Below, piece by piece: positions 13,001-28,000 of a DNA stretch of 64,000 nucleotides; within the stretch, counting starts at the first letter, position 1; each line of letters begins with the position of its first letter. The stretch spans positions 865,501 through 929,500 of the forward strand of contig JALJCO010012873.1 in assembly GCA_023101725.1 (NCBI GenBank), written 5' to 3'. Under the pieces are notes generated by a model. The model was not told the origin of the DNA. It did not search any database and saw only the letters and a program-made list of their open reading frames with translations. The position numbers and the translations under genes are program-made. This DNA comes from Atherinomorus stipes. Taxonomy: Eukaryota > Chordata > Actinopteri > Atheriniformes > Atherinidae.

Positions 13001-16000
13001 TCAAATGAACACGTTAGTGCAAACAATCTGGGAATTAAAACGTTAATCCATCAAAGCATAAACAACAAGGTTAACACTCATGTCATATTAAAAACCTGAA
13101 TTAGGCCTCATCTTGGCAAGAGGAGCTGATGTGGGGCATGTTGTCACAGCAGTGATCAGAATCCACAAAAAAACTATTCTCCTTATTTCTCTGACAGTTT
13201 TCCAGCCTCACATTTAGAGGATGATCATACATCACATTTTATTCACTCAGTCTGAAATTCTGGTCCACACTTACCAGTGAACTGTTATGGGATTTATTAG
13301 TACTCATATGAGTACTCAGTATCGGCAAGTACTCAAATCTAAGTACTTGTACTCTGTTTTGAGAAACTGTGGAATTTCAAAGGAATTTTGCTTATGTTTT
13401 ACCAAAAACAAAAGTAACACAGTGGTCTAATGTGGTCACATCAACCTTTGACCCCCCAATGACATCACAAACTGATTGAAAACCACAATTTTTTGGTGCC
13501 AATTTTTCAGGTTCCAGGCCAACTTTGTTCCAGTCTAAACTAACCAGCTGGTCCAGCTTTGGTTCAGGAATCAGCACTGTGCCCGCCAGTGTGAAAGAGC
13601 CACACGAGTCCCAGCTCCTCTACACGTCCAGACTGCTGTGATCTCTGACGTCGTCTGATTGTTGTAAACATAAACACCGCCGTGACGCTTGTTATTGTTG
13701 CTGGGTGCAAACTGAGTGAAGGAAAGTTTTAGGATGTAAAAATAACTTCTTTGTCTCTTAAATGGCTCGATTTTTGAGTGAGGAAAACTCATGGATCATG
13801 TTAAACAGCGGATGATTCCCACAATGAGAATCTGACAACACTGACGACATTTGTTTTCATAGCATTATTTCTTTATGTGAGTCTGTTACAGCCAGAACGG
13901 ACAGCATACCTTTCACCGTCTTCACAAAAACTTGCTTTTCCTTACTGGGGTCCTTTTCATCCAGCAGCACACCGTGGAAGATGCGGCCAAACGTGCCTGT
14001 CAAACACAAACCAGAGTTTTTATGGGAGGAAAAGGTCAGGAGAGAGGAAGCCAAAGGAATCGCGTACAAAGCCTGAAATGCCAGCTCATTCACTGACTGC
14101 CACGTTTGGCTGATCTGTGGACAGAGGTGGACAGGCTCTGGCCTCATGCATCTTCTTCGTGGAAAAAGGCAGATTTGACCCCTGATTAGCTGTCAAGAAC
14201 CAAAACAGGAACGGCTCAGAGAAGCATTTAGATAGATACAAGTATGCATGTTCATAGTCTCCTTTGTTGCTTTAAGATGTCAACTTAGAAGATAAACCAT
14301 CAACATAAACTAAAAAAGAAAAAAGAAATGTCAGCCTCGGGGTGAACTGAGCTTTGTGTTTCAACAGGAAAAGAGCTGCAGCACAACAACAGAGCTGAAG
14401 TGTCTCCCTCCCATCCTGACCCTCTTCATCAGGCTTGTCTGGACCCGTTGGAACCGCTCTGACTTCACCCCCGAACACAGTCAGTCTTATCGCTTCGGTT
14501 TGGAACATCAGTCTAAGGATCTGCTGGGTCTTACGAACGTGGACGGCAAACACAAGTGAAATGTGCAAATGCAGACACTTTCATGATCATCAAGCTACAA
14601 TAAGACAGTTAAACCACGAACATTAAACTCCATGTTCAAGAAGGATTCAAAGGGAAAGAGAGAGGAAAAAATAGCTGCAGAGAGTTGTGTAATAATGCCT
14701 GAAGAGGGAGAAACCACTCAAGGTGTTGTGTTGACGTACAGACATGAAGCTCGAGAGTTGGGAAAAACCAGACAGAGGCCACCCCTGAAATCTGACTTCC
14801 CACCCAGGTGCCAACGCTCTGTGAATGCAGCACATGATGCACCGAGAGAACACGTTCTACTGCTGTCAGGTTCTCCGAGTGCTCGGTTCAAGCAGGGGTG
14901 ACGGAGGTTCCTTGTCATATCAGAGCTCCCCAACACTCTCGTTTGAAGTCGCTACCCAACAATCATCAGTTAGCATTTGCTTTGGCTTCACATCTATTTT
15001 AACTTTGTTTTTATGTTTGATCATATTTTTCTTGGGTATTGTTTTATTGTGTAGCACGTTGGGCAACCTCAGGTCAATGTTCTATAAAAATAAAAATGAT
15101 GTGCGGTGAATAAAACCTGGTGTGGTCAGATGAAATCAAGTTTGACTGAACTTTGACACGATTAATCAGGAATCTTAGATTTTCTGAGGAGGAAGGAAAA
15201 GTCTTGAAGACACTATAGAAGATGTTTCGGCAAAGACCAACCTGCTAGATTCACAGCTCCCTCCCCCGAACACAGCACATTCACGGGGTTTAGCAGACAG
15301 CAGGTGCAGAGTCTCCCATCATGTCACAAACGCAAGTAAAACAGATGTCGTTGTCTGAATGTTGCTAACTGTTAGCGGAATGATTATTAGCTGTCTGCTG
15401 GAAACGTCAGACCAGTGCGTGCAGCTTCCAGCACGTAATATTACCTTCACCAATCAATCACTCTCATTGATCAGTCTTGCCTATTACCCATTAAACTGAC
15501 CGTCAATCACTCTTACTACGGTAGTAAAAGTGATTGACGAGTCAGTAGACAAACGAAAAATGTAAGGAATGCAGAGATGTGGATGTTTTTCCAGCCCCAT
15601 CACTTTCGCAGCTGATGTATAATAAAGCAATAAGCCCCGAGGAGCCGGCGCGAACCGGACTGCCCCTCCGCCGCTGTAAAACCGCTGTAACACACGGATT
15701 CAAGGGGCTTATTGCTTTTATAAAATGGTTACCTCACATAGTGCCTATAAAATGAATAAAAATAAATAGACACATACAAAAATAAACAATTTAAGGGTAG
15801 TAATGAAATATTACAATGGAGAACCATTTGTTCTCCGACCACATAAGATTGAGTGGACAGTATGGTTGCTAAGCAACTCTTGTCCACAAGTAGGAGGGTA
15901 TCTCATAAAACGAAGATATTTCCTGAGAGTTGGCCTGTCATTAACATGTAAACGCAGATTTTATTTTGTTTCAATTTTTTAATTTACTTATTTAGTTATT

Positions 16001-19000
16001 TTTTGGCATTAAAAAAGTACATTTCAAAACCTTCGACCAAAGTGAAGATTTAGTTTATGCAACTGCGTGTGGACATTAATAACCAGGGTTTTAAGGTTTG
16101 AAACATCACTGCCTGCGATAAAATATAGTTTACTTTGATCACATTTGTGACCTGTGTTTACTCTGGATCGTTTACTGCAGGCGAACAAACTGTGAACCGG
16201 GTTAGTGGAGTTTTCACTTCTTTAAAACGGGCGATCAGACAGATGACCCGCTCAGATCCGACCTGCTCAGCCAACTTTTGTTCTATTTCATTTTATTAAC
16301 TTTGCTCCCAAAGATCCATGCTTCATTTGTTATGTTAAAGCCTCTTTCCACCTGCAAACACTTTCCCCTCCATTTAAGCAGCAAACTCCTCCTACCCGCC
16401 GTCATTCTATCACTTATTTTTTACTGTTTCATTTCTCCACCCACATCAATATTTCGCCATACACAGGCTTAGATCAGATTAAGTATTAAAACGTGGATGT
16501 AATGGAGAACTTCTCCCGGGTCATCGCCTGGCTGACGGTGAAGGAGCGAACCGTCAGAAACAGCTCAACCCCTGTGAATGTGCTTAACGCACTTCTGCAG
16601 TTCGGTGTGTGCCGATTTTTCTTCCAAAAACAAGGTGATGTGAACTCAATTTTTTTTTTTTATTCTCTTAGTTGGAGGAGGGAGGACAGTCGTTTTACAA
16701 AAATCCAGCTACACATACTAGGCCATTTGCTCTCATCAGTTCAGGCTATCTGGGCTAGGGCTGGACAATTAATCGAATTTTAATCGTGATTTCAATTTTG
16801 CCTTTTCACAATCATAAAAACACTGTAATCGAAGAAAAACGATTAATCCTGAAGTGAACAAAGTGGTAGAGTTATAGGAAGCAACTGCAGGGAGTATAGA
16901 ACAGGAATGCATGTAGACTTAGTATTCATTTTTATTTCTATTATTATTTTGAATAATATTCTTATTTTACTCCTTTACTTGTTTCTAATTTATTTTCAAT
17001 TTAATTTTTGTAAAAGTTATATTCCAAGTTAAGTTATGTGGTTTAATAAACACTTTTTTATAAAATCAATAAATAATCGTGTCTATTAATCGCGATTTCA
17101 ACATCAGTCAAAATAATCGTGATTATAATTTTTTCCATAATCGTCCAGCCCTAATCTGGGCTCATTAATGTTGTTACTTCCATTAATAATGCTGTAAAAA
17201 TAGTGTTTGGAGAAACGGTGGTGTGCATTTGGCGGCAGGTGTTTTTGTGCTGACATATGATGCCGGCTGCTTTGCAAATGCGAGGCAACATGTCCGCAGT
17301 GAAATCGGAGCTGTCATCCAGGCTCAGGACACCCAGAATATCAAAATTCACCACAAAGTCTACAAAAGTCTAAAAACAAATGTAACTGCTAAGCAACGCA
17401 ACATCTGTTTATACTGGTGCAGGGATATTTTGTGCTGCGGTCTATCGGATCTACATGTGGGTTACAGCCTGTTTTACCGCGGGCTTGGAACGCAGCTCAG
17501 CCAATCACATTTAAGAATGAGAAACACCCGTTATATAATAATACTTATATATTTAAAGTTTTTAATTAATCATCACGTATGGGGTAGTGAACCCAATTTC
17601 ACCTAATATTGCAAAAATTGTTGAAAGAAACATCTTCTATAACGCCTTTAATAGCATCAGATGTGACAACTGTGAAGTTCATTTTTAGGCGCGTTGAATG
17701 AACTCAACTAAAACTTCTCATTGGGACCAAAGTTGCCATTTTCCTGTAGCCAGTGAAGTATCTCAGATCTTTATAGATCAGTGATTATACTAATCAGGAT
17801 CATCTAAGGAGTACCTCCATAGTTGTTTGCTTTTACAAAGTTTATCTTTTAATGCAAGATATATATTTAGATGGGATAAATGGGCTATTATTCCTAAAAT
17901 GTACATTTTTTTCTTTAAAGGGGCCTTTGTGGTAAGAGGAGGCTGGAGGACGCAGGTTCAAGTCCCAGACAGATGGCCCACACAATATGGCAGCCCACTG
18001 CTTCCAATGCAACCAGAATGGACCCTTCGCCAGCCCCGCACTAGCACCGCCGCTGACCAATCATACGTTAGCAACGGCAACTCAGGAGAGGAGTTTCTAG
18101 CACACTTCACTGCAATAGATGGAATTCTGATGACAGATATCCAGAATGTTTGGGTGATGTTGTATTTTTAGCCTTCTCAAAACCAAAAAACACAAGTGGA
18201 GAGATGTTGAATATGGATTAAACAGTGTGGAAAACTCATTCACAGCTGAATTCGGCTGAACAAACTATGTTTGCTCCAAGGTCAGATGCTCACACCAACT
18301 AGCACAGTTGTTACCTACAAGACACTAGTAGAATATCAATTAAAAGCTGCTGTTTTAACATGGAGTAAGGTAGCTGTTTACCACTACAGTCTAAAAAAAT
18401 ATACCAGATAACACTGGTAAGTCACATTGATTGCCAAACATAGAGACGTAAATTAACGTAAATTAACTGGAGAAGAAAGCTTGTCAGACTTAGCAAAGAG
18501 CCAATTTAGATTAATATAGATTACTTATAATTTTAAGGTTTTTCTTGTCATTTATCTGTCAGATGTTTATTCATGATACAACATATTTAAAAAAAATCAA
18601 AATCTCACTTAAAAACCCCTTAATTTTCTGAGAAATAAACTTTCTGGAGGTCATTTTCCAGCAAATCTACGAGATGTTTCCATTATTTATCTCAGTGGTG
18701 AACTGACAGTAAAGATCATGAATGAAGGAGGAATGAACAGATGAACAGGTTCACCTGGAGGTTCACACCTGGAGTAATTCCAGATTTAAAGTAGGATGAA
18801 TATAATACCATCACAGATTTGTTATATTTAAAACAAAAACAACGATTAAACTATTATGAAATAACTAAATGAAACAACATGTGAAAACAGAACACCCATG
18901 TTTCTCCCAGACCACTGCCGTCTGCCCCCGGGCAACTACCGCATCTCACATCAAACCTCAGAGTGGGCAGATCTCCAGAAACAGAAGTACAGTCTTGTTT

Positions 19001-22000
19001 GGTGCCATCACACCACGTCGGTGTTGAATCCTCTCCAAACCCAACAAGTAGTTCCAACAGATGTGTTTATCTCACGTTCAGTGTGTAACACACTTCAATA
19101 GAAATACACTTCTATTTATTTAAGTTCTTGGCCAGATGTTACTGATCTGATGAGACGAGCTCACTCAGCGGTAATTCTGTTCACAGCTCTTCATCGCCTC
19201 CTCTTCAGGTGCACAATAAAATACACGATGCTGCCCTCGTTTTTTCTTATAATTTACAAGTTTTTTTTTTTTAAGTTAAAAACGAAGTGCAATCGTGCTT
19301 TGTCATTAACTGTCACAATCATTCACACGATCGCTCCAGTAAAAAAAACCATGGGGTGAGATTTTTCACATTTCCAATGTGGAAGCAAAACCAGGGAGCT
19401 CGGATATGCGAGCTAACGAAGAGATGCCGAATGCCCCGGATAGCAGCCGTGAGGCGACAAATATCACTTTCAACGCCATCACCCGACACATGTTGGGGTG
19501 TGTTCACGGTATTTTCAGACTGGTAAGTTCTGTTCTGTTACTAGTGTGTTGTGGTGTTAACGTTATGCTGTTTCACACGTAGCATTTAGCTGGCTGCTAG
19601 CATTAGCCAAGCTAGCTGTGGGTACAAAGTAAAAACAGACACCCTCTTACTCTCTTTCCTCCACTTACAGATTAATGTCCTCACTCATAGCAAATTGACT
19701 TTGAGAGTTCGTTATAACTGACCTCATTTTAAAAGTAATAATGGGCGTTTGTGTTTTTGAGGGAGACCTGCGTATGAAATGAATGAAACATGTCCAGACT
19801 GGGGACCGTCAGTACGTCTCGGACACTTGGAGGTAAAAGCTGCAGGTAACGCCAGATTTCAACGGAGGAAAAGAAGACGGGAGAGTGATGCGGCAGTCAG
19901 CAATGCAACTGCGACATCTTTGATTCCATCCATTTTTCCATGTGTTTGAGTCACGTGCCCTTTCGAGCCCGATTAAATCAGACTTACTGGAATCTAGGGC
20001 TGGGTATTGTAAGGATCTCGCGATTCAATTCGATTTTGATTCTTTGGATTGCGATTCAATTTGATATTGATTCAAATCAATATTGATTTAAATGCTTCCA
20101 TATCAATTCAGTGAGTAGGAACTCGATTGCAGATTTTTAAATATTGTTTTCATGTTCATGTGAACATATATGGTATGTCAACTCATACTTCTGGGCAATA
20201 AAACATCTGAAAATAAAAAATATTTGCCATTTTGATGTGGCATGATCTAACAAGGCCTTTGTCCATACAGTGTAAATAACACGCACAGCTCCCCTCATTG
20301 GTCAGGAGGTGAATCAGTTTAGAGGATTTGTGATTTGATATTGAATTACACATGGAAGTATTGCGATGCATCGATTAATCAATATTTTTACCCACCCATA
20401 CTGGAATCAGACCAGTCAAGGCAGGAAATCGCTGTTTAATTATTCTATTTTCCACCTAATCATTCTAGTTTTTCTCTGCAGAGTAACTTATGGTATGTTC
20501 AGACGTAACGTGTCAGGCGCCTCAGGGGCGTCTGGTTTACATGCAAAGCCTATGTGAACACGCGTCACGGGAAATTCTAGCAGCGCGTTTAGAGATTTTG
20601 AGCATCCGATGCATGAATGGGCTCTATGCACAGCTCCACTGTTTCCTGGACTTAAGGTAGCTCCTTTGCTTCCTGTCTTTCATTACTGGATGAACTGATT
20701 AATCCAGGAGTGCCTGACCTCAGTAACTGGCCAGACACACCTGGATTAATCAGTTCATCCAGTAATGAAAGACAGGAAACAAAGGGGCTACCTTAAGTTC
20801 AGGAAGTAGTGGAGTTGTGCATATAGCCCATTGCGCATCCAAGGCGGAGAACGCCAGAGTTAGAAAATCTGAACTTTTGCAACTTGACATTGGGTGTTGA
20901 CCAATCAGAGTGACTCAGCATTGTGATGTAGAAACGCATTTTCTGATGGGACGGAAATACCAAAAACCCAGGAAAAATCTTCGCTTTATGAAGACACTGG
21001 AGGATGAACTGATTGTGGCAGTCTGTGCGCACCCTGTCATTTATGACACATCCCCTGATGGGAACAAAAAGGACCTTGCATGGAGAAAGAAAAAAGAGGA
21101 AGTTGGGATTTTGGGTAAGTTATTAAAACTCTGGGGGCTGCACGGTGGCGTGGTGGTTAGCACCGCAGCCTCACAGTAAGAAGGTCGCTGGTTCGATTCC
21201 CGGCTGGGGAGGGGGTTTGAACAATTCCAACTGTGGCCTTCCTGTGTGGAGTTTGCATGTTCTCCCCGTGTATGCGTGGGTTCTCTCCGGGTACTCCGGC
21301 TTCCTCCCACAGTCCAAAGACATGCATGTTAGGTTAATTGATCACTCTAAATTGTCCCAAGGTGTGAATGTGAGCGTGGATGGTTGTCTGTCTCTTTGTG
21401 TTGGCCCTGCGACGGACTGGCGACCTGTCCGGGGTGTACCCCGCCTCTCGCCTGATAATAGCTGGGATAGGCTCCAGCAACCCCCGTGACCCTGAACTGG
21501 ATAAGCGGTACAGAAAATGACTGACTGACTGACTATTAAAACTCTTACCATGGTAAATATTTCCCCGCCTATGAGCTAGCTGCATCCACCCAGCTCAATG
21601 CTGAGTCGCTGCTAGAGTCACGCTGATGAATCAATATGTTTATTCAGAGGAAAAATGCAGAAAACGGTGGAAAAGCCTGAGACACTGCGTTATTGATGCT
21701 GGATCTCAAGCGCCTGATTTTATGTGGGTGTTAAGTACGTTTCTGAGGCCAAAATCGCATGCAGGCTGAACGCACCATTGCACAGCACAACCTGCAAAGT
21801 AATAATGTTTTTATTAATAACTACAAAACTTCATGTAAAAGACCCAGACTAAGAAAGTATAAATAACATGAGTGACTAGTCAGAGAAAAAAGAAATGGGA
21901 CAACAGGGAGCTTCTGGGACAAATACCTTCATGTAAGACGTCTTTTAGTGTGACTCTCTCTCTGGAGATTGCAATGTCTTTCACTTTAGCTTTGGCCTCC

Positions 22001-25000
22001 ATTAAGGTCACACTCCTCAGGTCATTCTTCTCAATACGCAGAGACGGGTAACCTGAGGACAGAAAAATACTCAGGTAATCATCATCTTAACAAAGCTGTT
22101 GGTGAGTTTTTTAAATCTGGAGCAATTAAAACAGCTGCTGCTGTGAGTCACATCTGACAAGTTTCCTTTAAAACCACCGAAACCTCATTGGAAATAAAAA
22201 GAAAAACAAGTAATTACAAGAAACTGAGTCAGCAGCACGTATAGCTGCCCCCCCCCAACACACCACATACACATGTTGCATGAAAGCAACTTCATGCAAA
22301 GTCCTGAATTACAGCATTTGCGTTACATAACATGGCTGCGTACACACTGTCATTAGCTGCATGCCTTACTGAGACAGGAAGGAGTTTATATACATAAAAC
22401 ACACACTGTCAATACACAGACTCACACTGCAAACACAAGCATCTCTATGTGTACACAAAATGTCAGAGTGAGAGATAACTCTCTCTGGACAAACTTTAGA
22501 TTAACCAGAGGATGTACGGTGCACGTCTAGCCTACAGACAAAACCAGACTCAGTGGCACTCTATCTGCCTCCGAGAAACAACCACTTGTTCCTAAGTATT
22601 TAACCCATCTTATGTCCCTACTCCCTAAATATGGTTTTTAACCAAACATGAGATCCAGATAAGGCTTTAAATTCAAGATAAAGCTCTGAGAAACACGAGA
22701 GGAGAAACGTGCAGGATCTCATTTAACTGGACAGACTGAGAGGTTTGTTTAAAGTAGCTTTGACTGTAGATTTAAATCTGTAGCGCGGCATGTAAACAGT
22801 CAGCTAAAAGCAAACAAAGTGTGTCAGCGCTGCCCCCTCCAGTCCAACTCTGAACACTGTTTATCTTCAGAAAGCAGAGAAATGTGGATGAGAACAAAAC
22901 AATTACAAACACCATAAAAACCTTTGTGTACACGAGATGTGGACTCATCAAATGATGGTCATCAGTTATTCAGATATTAATGTTCTTCACAGCTTCATTC
23001 ACAGACAGGAAACAAACAACGTCTTGATTGTGTCCTAGTTTCCTCCAGTAGAAGCAAAGAGAAATTGTTCCTGATGATAAACGGCTGTCGGCAGTGAAGA
23101 AGTCCATCAGATGTGAGGAAACACCTGCAGGCTGAGCAGGGCTCCACAATGACACCGATTCCCACAGCACAGCATCAAAAACAAGCTTTCAACTCGTCCT
23201 GGAGTTCCAGCAGGAAATGAGTCGACATGCTGGTGATGATGTGGTGAAGGAGATGCTACCAGCAACTGCAGAGCCGCCATAACTCCCTCACATTATCCAC
23301 AAACTCCCTGTAAACTACATGCATTAAGTCTCATTTGTATTCCATGTTTATTTGGGAGCATTATTTTTAACTCTTGTAAATCATCAGACACTTCTTTTTC
23401 TCTTTTAATATACAGTTGCCCTCAAAATTATTCATACCCTCAAAATAAAGAACAAAAAAAAATCAGGAGTCAGTAAAATACTATGAAATAGACAAAAGTA
23501 ATGATAAATAAAAATTCTATTAAAATCATGACATTAATTTAGGGGCTTCGAAGCTTAAATTTGTTGAGCAACACTTTAAGGTAATCAATGCAATCAGGTG
23601 TTTTCTCTAATGTTCAAAAAGACTTTATACCTGTTGACAGGAGTGTCATAACTCTCTTCATGGGAAATGTGCTCTAATGTGTCTGGGACAGTTTGTTTTT
23701 TTCATTATCATTTCCAACCGCAATTCAAAATCAATCATTTATTTCACTAAATAATAATTTTGTAATAATTTATTTATTATTAGTTTCTTGTTATTTGAAT
23801 TACTATTGTGAATTTAGCCTTTTCTTTAATTGGGGGGTATGAATAATTTTGAGGACGACTGTATACTTTTTCACAGCAGAATATTTTAGGGGTCATTAAT
23901 GTCAGTGTTTGAGAATGTATATACATTTTTTTTAAAAAATGTTGTAAATAAAAAAAACATGGAAACTAATCAGGGTTCTTGCGTGTTTCAGCAAATTAAA
24001 TTAATGAACTTTTAAGACGTTTATAAATCAAATTTAAGATCAACATGATGCATTTTTAGAAACATTCAAATAATCCCAGAAATTCAAAATAGGGGTGGGA
24101 CTTGATAAAAAAAAAAATCTAATTAATTGTAATTAAAATCTAATCTAATTAATTGTAATTTATCAATCTTGATTAACCACATAATAATAATTGCCCCAAA
24201 AAGTAACTTAAAAAAAAAAAAAAAAGGATTTTGGTGGACAACTGAATCAAATAAAAGACAGATGTGAATATTGTTAACTCAAGCACTTCTCAAGAAAAAA
24301 TGCATTTAATCGAATTTCAATTTAAAATAAAAATAGAAAAAAGAAATTGAAAATACTCGTAGCTATCTAACCTTTCAGAAAGATGGACAGAATCAACTCG
24401 AGCTGCCAGCACACTACACGATTATTTGCCCGATTTCACCCACGATTGATGCGCATATTTCAATAATCTTGCCTGTCCCGACCCACTGCTATGAAACACA
24501 CTCCGTGGCGATGCCATGCCATTTTTTCCTGTAGGTGCACCGGGGTGCTGACCACATCATTTATGGAGCTGTTAAACTTTTGATTTAATGCCACACCAAC
24601 AGCCATAACCAACAAACGCATACAAACACACACGCTTATATTCAACACCCATTCAGCATTCATTGATACCCATTCAGGTCTATGTTTACTTTCTCCAAAA
24701 AGTCTACGTAGAATCTAACTGTACTACAACACTGTAGAAGAAAAAAGCAACAGTTGATGTAGGCACGCCGCCACAGCGCTGCGTTTTACGCATGGACACC
24801 ACCACAGCCTCAATTACAAAAATCTACCTGATTCTGCTGCCAAATAACACGGCAGCTTCCAAACAAACAAAGGCATTTTTAAATATCACACCACAGGTCC
24901 CGCGGGACAGGGGTCAGCCCGGCATCACTCAAACTGGGAATCCCTCCTGCGTCCCTGCACGTCACAGGGTCAGAATTTCCCCTACATTCACAAACGTGAC

Positions 25001-28000
25001 AGACAGGGGGAGGGAAGGAAGGGGGGGGGGGGACACAGCAAACAGATTACCACAACAAAAAGGAGAAGAGAATCTGGAAGATAATTTGTGCATCTCTTCT
25101 TTTCTGCATAATGGCAGTTGGCACACGAGGAGTCGGTGATTTCCACCACCTTAGTTGGGTTGAACGACCTTGTAGTTTGGAATCCCGTGGAGGAGACGGT
25201 CGTTAAATGAGTAATCCCCAATCTTGGATGATTCAATGGAATCTCGTCTGTTAGTGTGAACGCCCCAGTCTTTTTTAAAATCGGCAACAACTGACAGTCG
25301 TGTAGTGTGCCGGTAGCATCATGGTATATAATTCAGCATATTTCTACGTGGCCAATGCTCCTCAGGAATGAATTAAAGTAAAAAACAAAAAGACTTGTCT
25401 AGATCAAATTTAAGACCTTGGATGAAAAAGAAATAGCCTCTTTTAAGGCCTTGAATTTAACGTTCAGAATTTTAGACATTTTTAGACCTTTTAAGACCCT
25501 GCAAGAACCTTGCTAATACTGGTCATACCACCCAGAATTACTAATAACAGAGACCCCAGAGGGATGTCTTTAAATCCAGCTGCTCACCTCACAAAGCCTC
25601 AACAGGGCACAAGAGCTCAATAATGCAACCATTTACAGAGGAGAGTTTAGAAAACATGGACACAACACGGTTAAAGAGGTGAAGCGTGACAACAGAGAAG
25701 GACTGAAGGGTGTCGAGACCAGCGTTGTCTCGTTTCATTGAACTTACTTTTGGTTTCATGAGGGGGAGCACCAGGGTTTTGGAAGGAGGAGGGCAGCAAG
25801 CTGGAGAATGGGTGCAGAACCAGGGTGATTGTCTGATGACAGAGCAGAGGGGGAGGGAGGGAGGGAGAAGGGACAAAGAAGGTTTAATGGATAGCTCACA
25901 CAAATTACAACATGACTGACTGAATGAATGGATGTATGACACAAACACATCCATCAAACCAGGCATGTTTGCAAGTTGGGTAAACTTGCCCATCAGAGGT
26001 TGGGTTTAATAAAAAAGAAGCAGCTGGTGGTTCAAATAAAAGCATAAGGTGAGACGCTGAGGGGAGGCAAGTGGGTCAGAATGATGCACAGGGTAAAGGT
26101 GAGATGTGGGTTGTATCCACAAGAGGGCGATGATGGATCACACATTGACAATGAGGGGGAACAGACAAGTCATTGTGGTCCACATTTAGCAGAACATACT
26201 CATGTTTTCTACTTTTAAACTACTGTATTCAATGACTGGATCACACTCAGATTAAAAAGTCCAAATTCACAAAATAAACAGAATATTCTGAGTTATTATG
26301 GCTGCAAAACAAGTAAGAAGGGACTGCAAGAGAAGAAGTGCTGCAGGGGACACAACATTGAACGACCTATAATGAAAAAAAAAATGTGCCGATCACATTC
26401 AATTCCTGCAGAATAAACTGAATTATTACCTGTGTTATTGTCTAAATTGGAAGTTAAACTCATCTTAAACCAAGAAAGGTGCTCATTTTGAAATGATGCT
26501 AAGTATAAGTTAAGCAAGGGCGAGGAGTTTCTGCAGATCTTAATGAAAACAGTCTACAGGTCTGTGGTGGCCAAGAAACCAACAGGTTAAACTCAAAGCT
26601 TAAAAAATGTAATCTCCAGACAAATGAGTGACATCACCATGGCGACATCCATCTTTTCTATAACGTATATGTATACAATGCCCGAACACTTCATCAGGTT
26701 CACCTTCTAGTACCAAGTTGGAACCTTTTATATTTCTTGGTGTCATAGATTCAACCAGGTGTTGGATGACAGCGTCACACAGTTGCTGCATCCATGAGAA
26801 TCTCCCGTTCCACCACGTCCCACAGCTGCTCTGATGGACTGAGATCTGGTGACTGTGGAGGCCATTGGAGTACAGTGAACTCATCATCATGTTCTAGAAA
26901 GCAGTTGAAGATGATGTAAGCTTTGTGACATGGTGCATTATCCTGGGTTCCTGCAGGTTTCAGCGAGTTAAATTTAAGACTTAATAAAGACCCTTAAATG
27001 GCCTTAAATTTTAAGGTTTAGAATTTAACACATTTTTAGACTTTTTACGACCCTGCAAGAACCCTGATTATCCACTGTGGTCATAAAGGGATGGACATGG
27101 TCAGCAACAATACTCAGATAGGCTGTGGTGGTTAAACCGCCACGTTGGTACTAAGGGGCCCAAAGTGGGCCAAGAAAATCTCCCCTACATCATTACACCA
27201 GCAGCAGCCTGAAGCTTTGATCCAAGACTGGATGGATCCATGCTTTCATGATGTTTCCACCAAATTCTGAATCTTGCATCTGAATGTGGAGCTGAGATGG
27301 AGACTCATCAGAGCAGGAAATGGAACCAGTGCTTATCTGACTTCCTATTGCCAACCAGACATTCTGGTCCAGACAACTGCTGCTCACTGGATATTTTCTC
27401 TTCTTCAGACCATTCTCTGGAAACCCTAGAGATGGTTGTGAGTGAAAATCCCAGTAAATATTCAGACCAACAACCATGCCACGTTCAAAGCCACTTAAAG
27501 GCCCTGTACCTGATTTAATTTTAATCTCTTTCAGAGAAATGCTTTCTACATGGTATAATGTGTGATAAAAGAGGTAATTTCATAAAAATAAAGCACTCAT
27601 TGACTGCGTATATGCATGAATCCAGGCCTTTATGGTTTAGGTTTCTAAGGATGGCGTGACGCTCTCTTCATGCCAATGCGGTTTATTCTACATAAGTTTC
27701 GGTCTCCTATCAGCCACTCACAGCGTTTTCTAACGAGAAGCTCCCTCCTCTCTCGCGTGCACTGCAGCACTTGTAAACAGAACCGCATGGCGTCTACTGA
27801 AGGGAAAGTCGTGATACGGCAGCAAAACAGCCTGAAAGCATAAAAACTGAGGAGGAGAGAGATGAAACGCAGGAGAGACCAAAGAAGGAATAAAGTTCAT
27901 GTAAATCTCGGTGGATTGTACTGAAGGTAGAGAGCTGGACGCCTCGGACTGAATGTGGACTGGAAGTCCGCCTGGACAGGTATTTTTCCAATAACTTTCT

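Larger units (their letters stand above)
20491..21777 (+). mobile_element. Harbinger-like element with nested insertions
   Basis: Left end GGTATGTTCAGACGTAACG resembles the reverse of the right end (GGTGCGTTCAGCCTGCATG). Inside lies a MADF-type reading frame (20946-21114), as in the DNA-binding protein of PIF/Harbinger elements. A palindrome (20618-20830) and a SINE (21133-21533) are inserted. The 3-bp duplication could not be confirmed and no transposase is present. Confidence 0.55.
13997..21926 (-). other. ryk: ryk intron 8
   Basis: Holds a small palindromic MITE (15619-15724), hAT elements (16756-17153, 19995-20400), a SINE-like remnant (about 17910-18065), a Harbinger-like element with nested palindrome and SINE (20491-21777), and an unexplained short reading frame with a splice donor (19405-19521). 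The long stretches 14000-15600, 18100-19370 and 21780-21926 show nothing I can name. Confidence 0.75.

Noticed and set aside
21133..21533. A functional tRNA gene, suggested by the B box GGTTCGATTCC
   Set aside because: No cloverleaf fits; a 12-bp target duplication and the long common-repeat body show a SINE.
24792..25139. A coding gene in the 115-codon plus-strand frame
   Set aside because: It lies within a nested transposon, includes a G homopolymer and shows no known motif.
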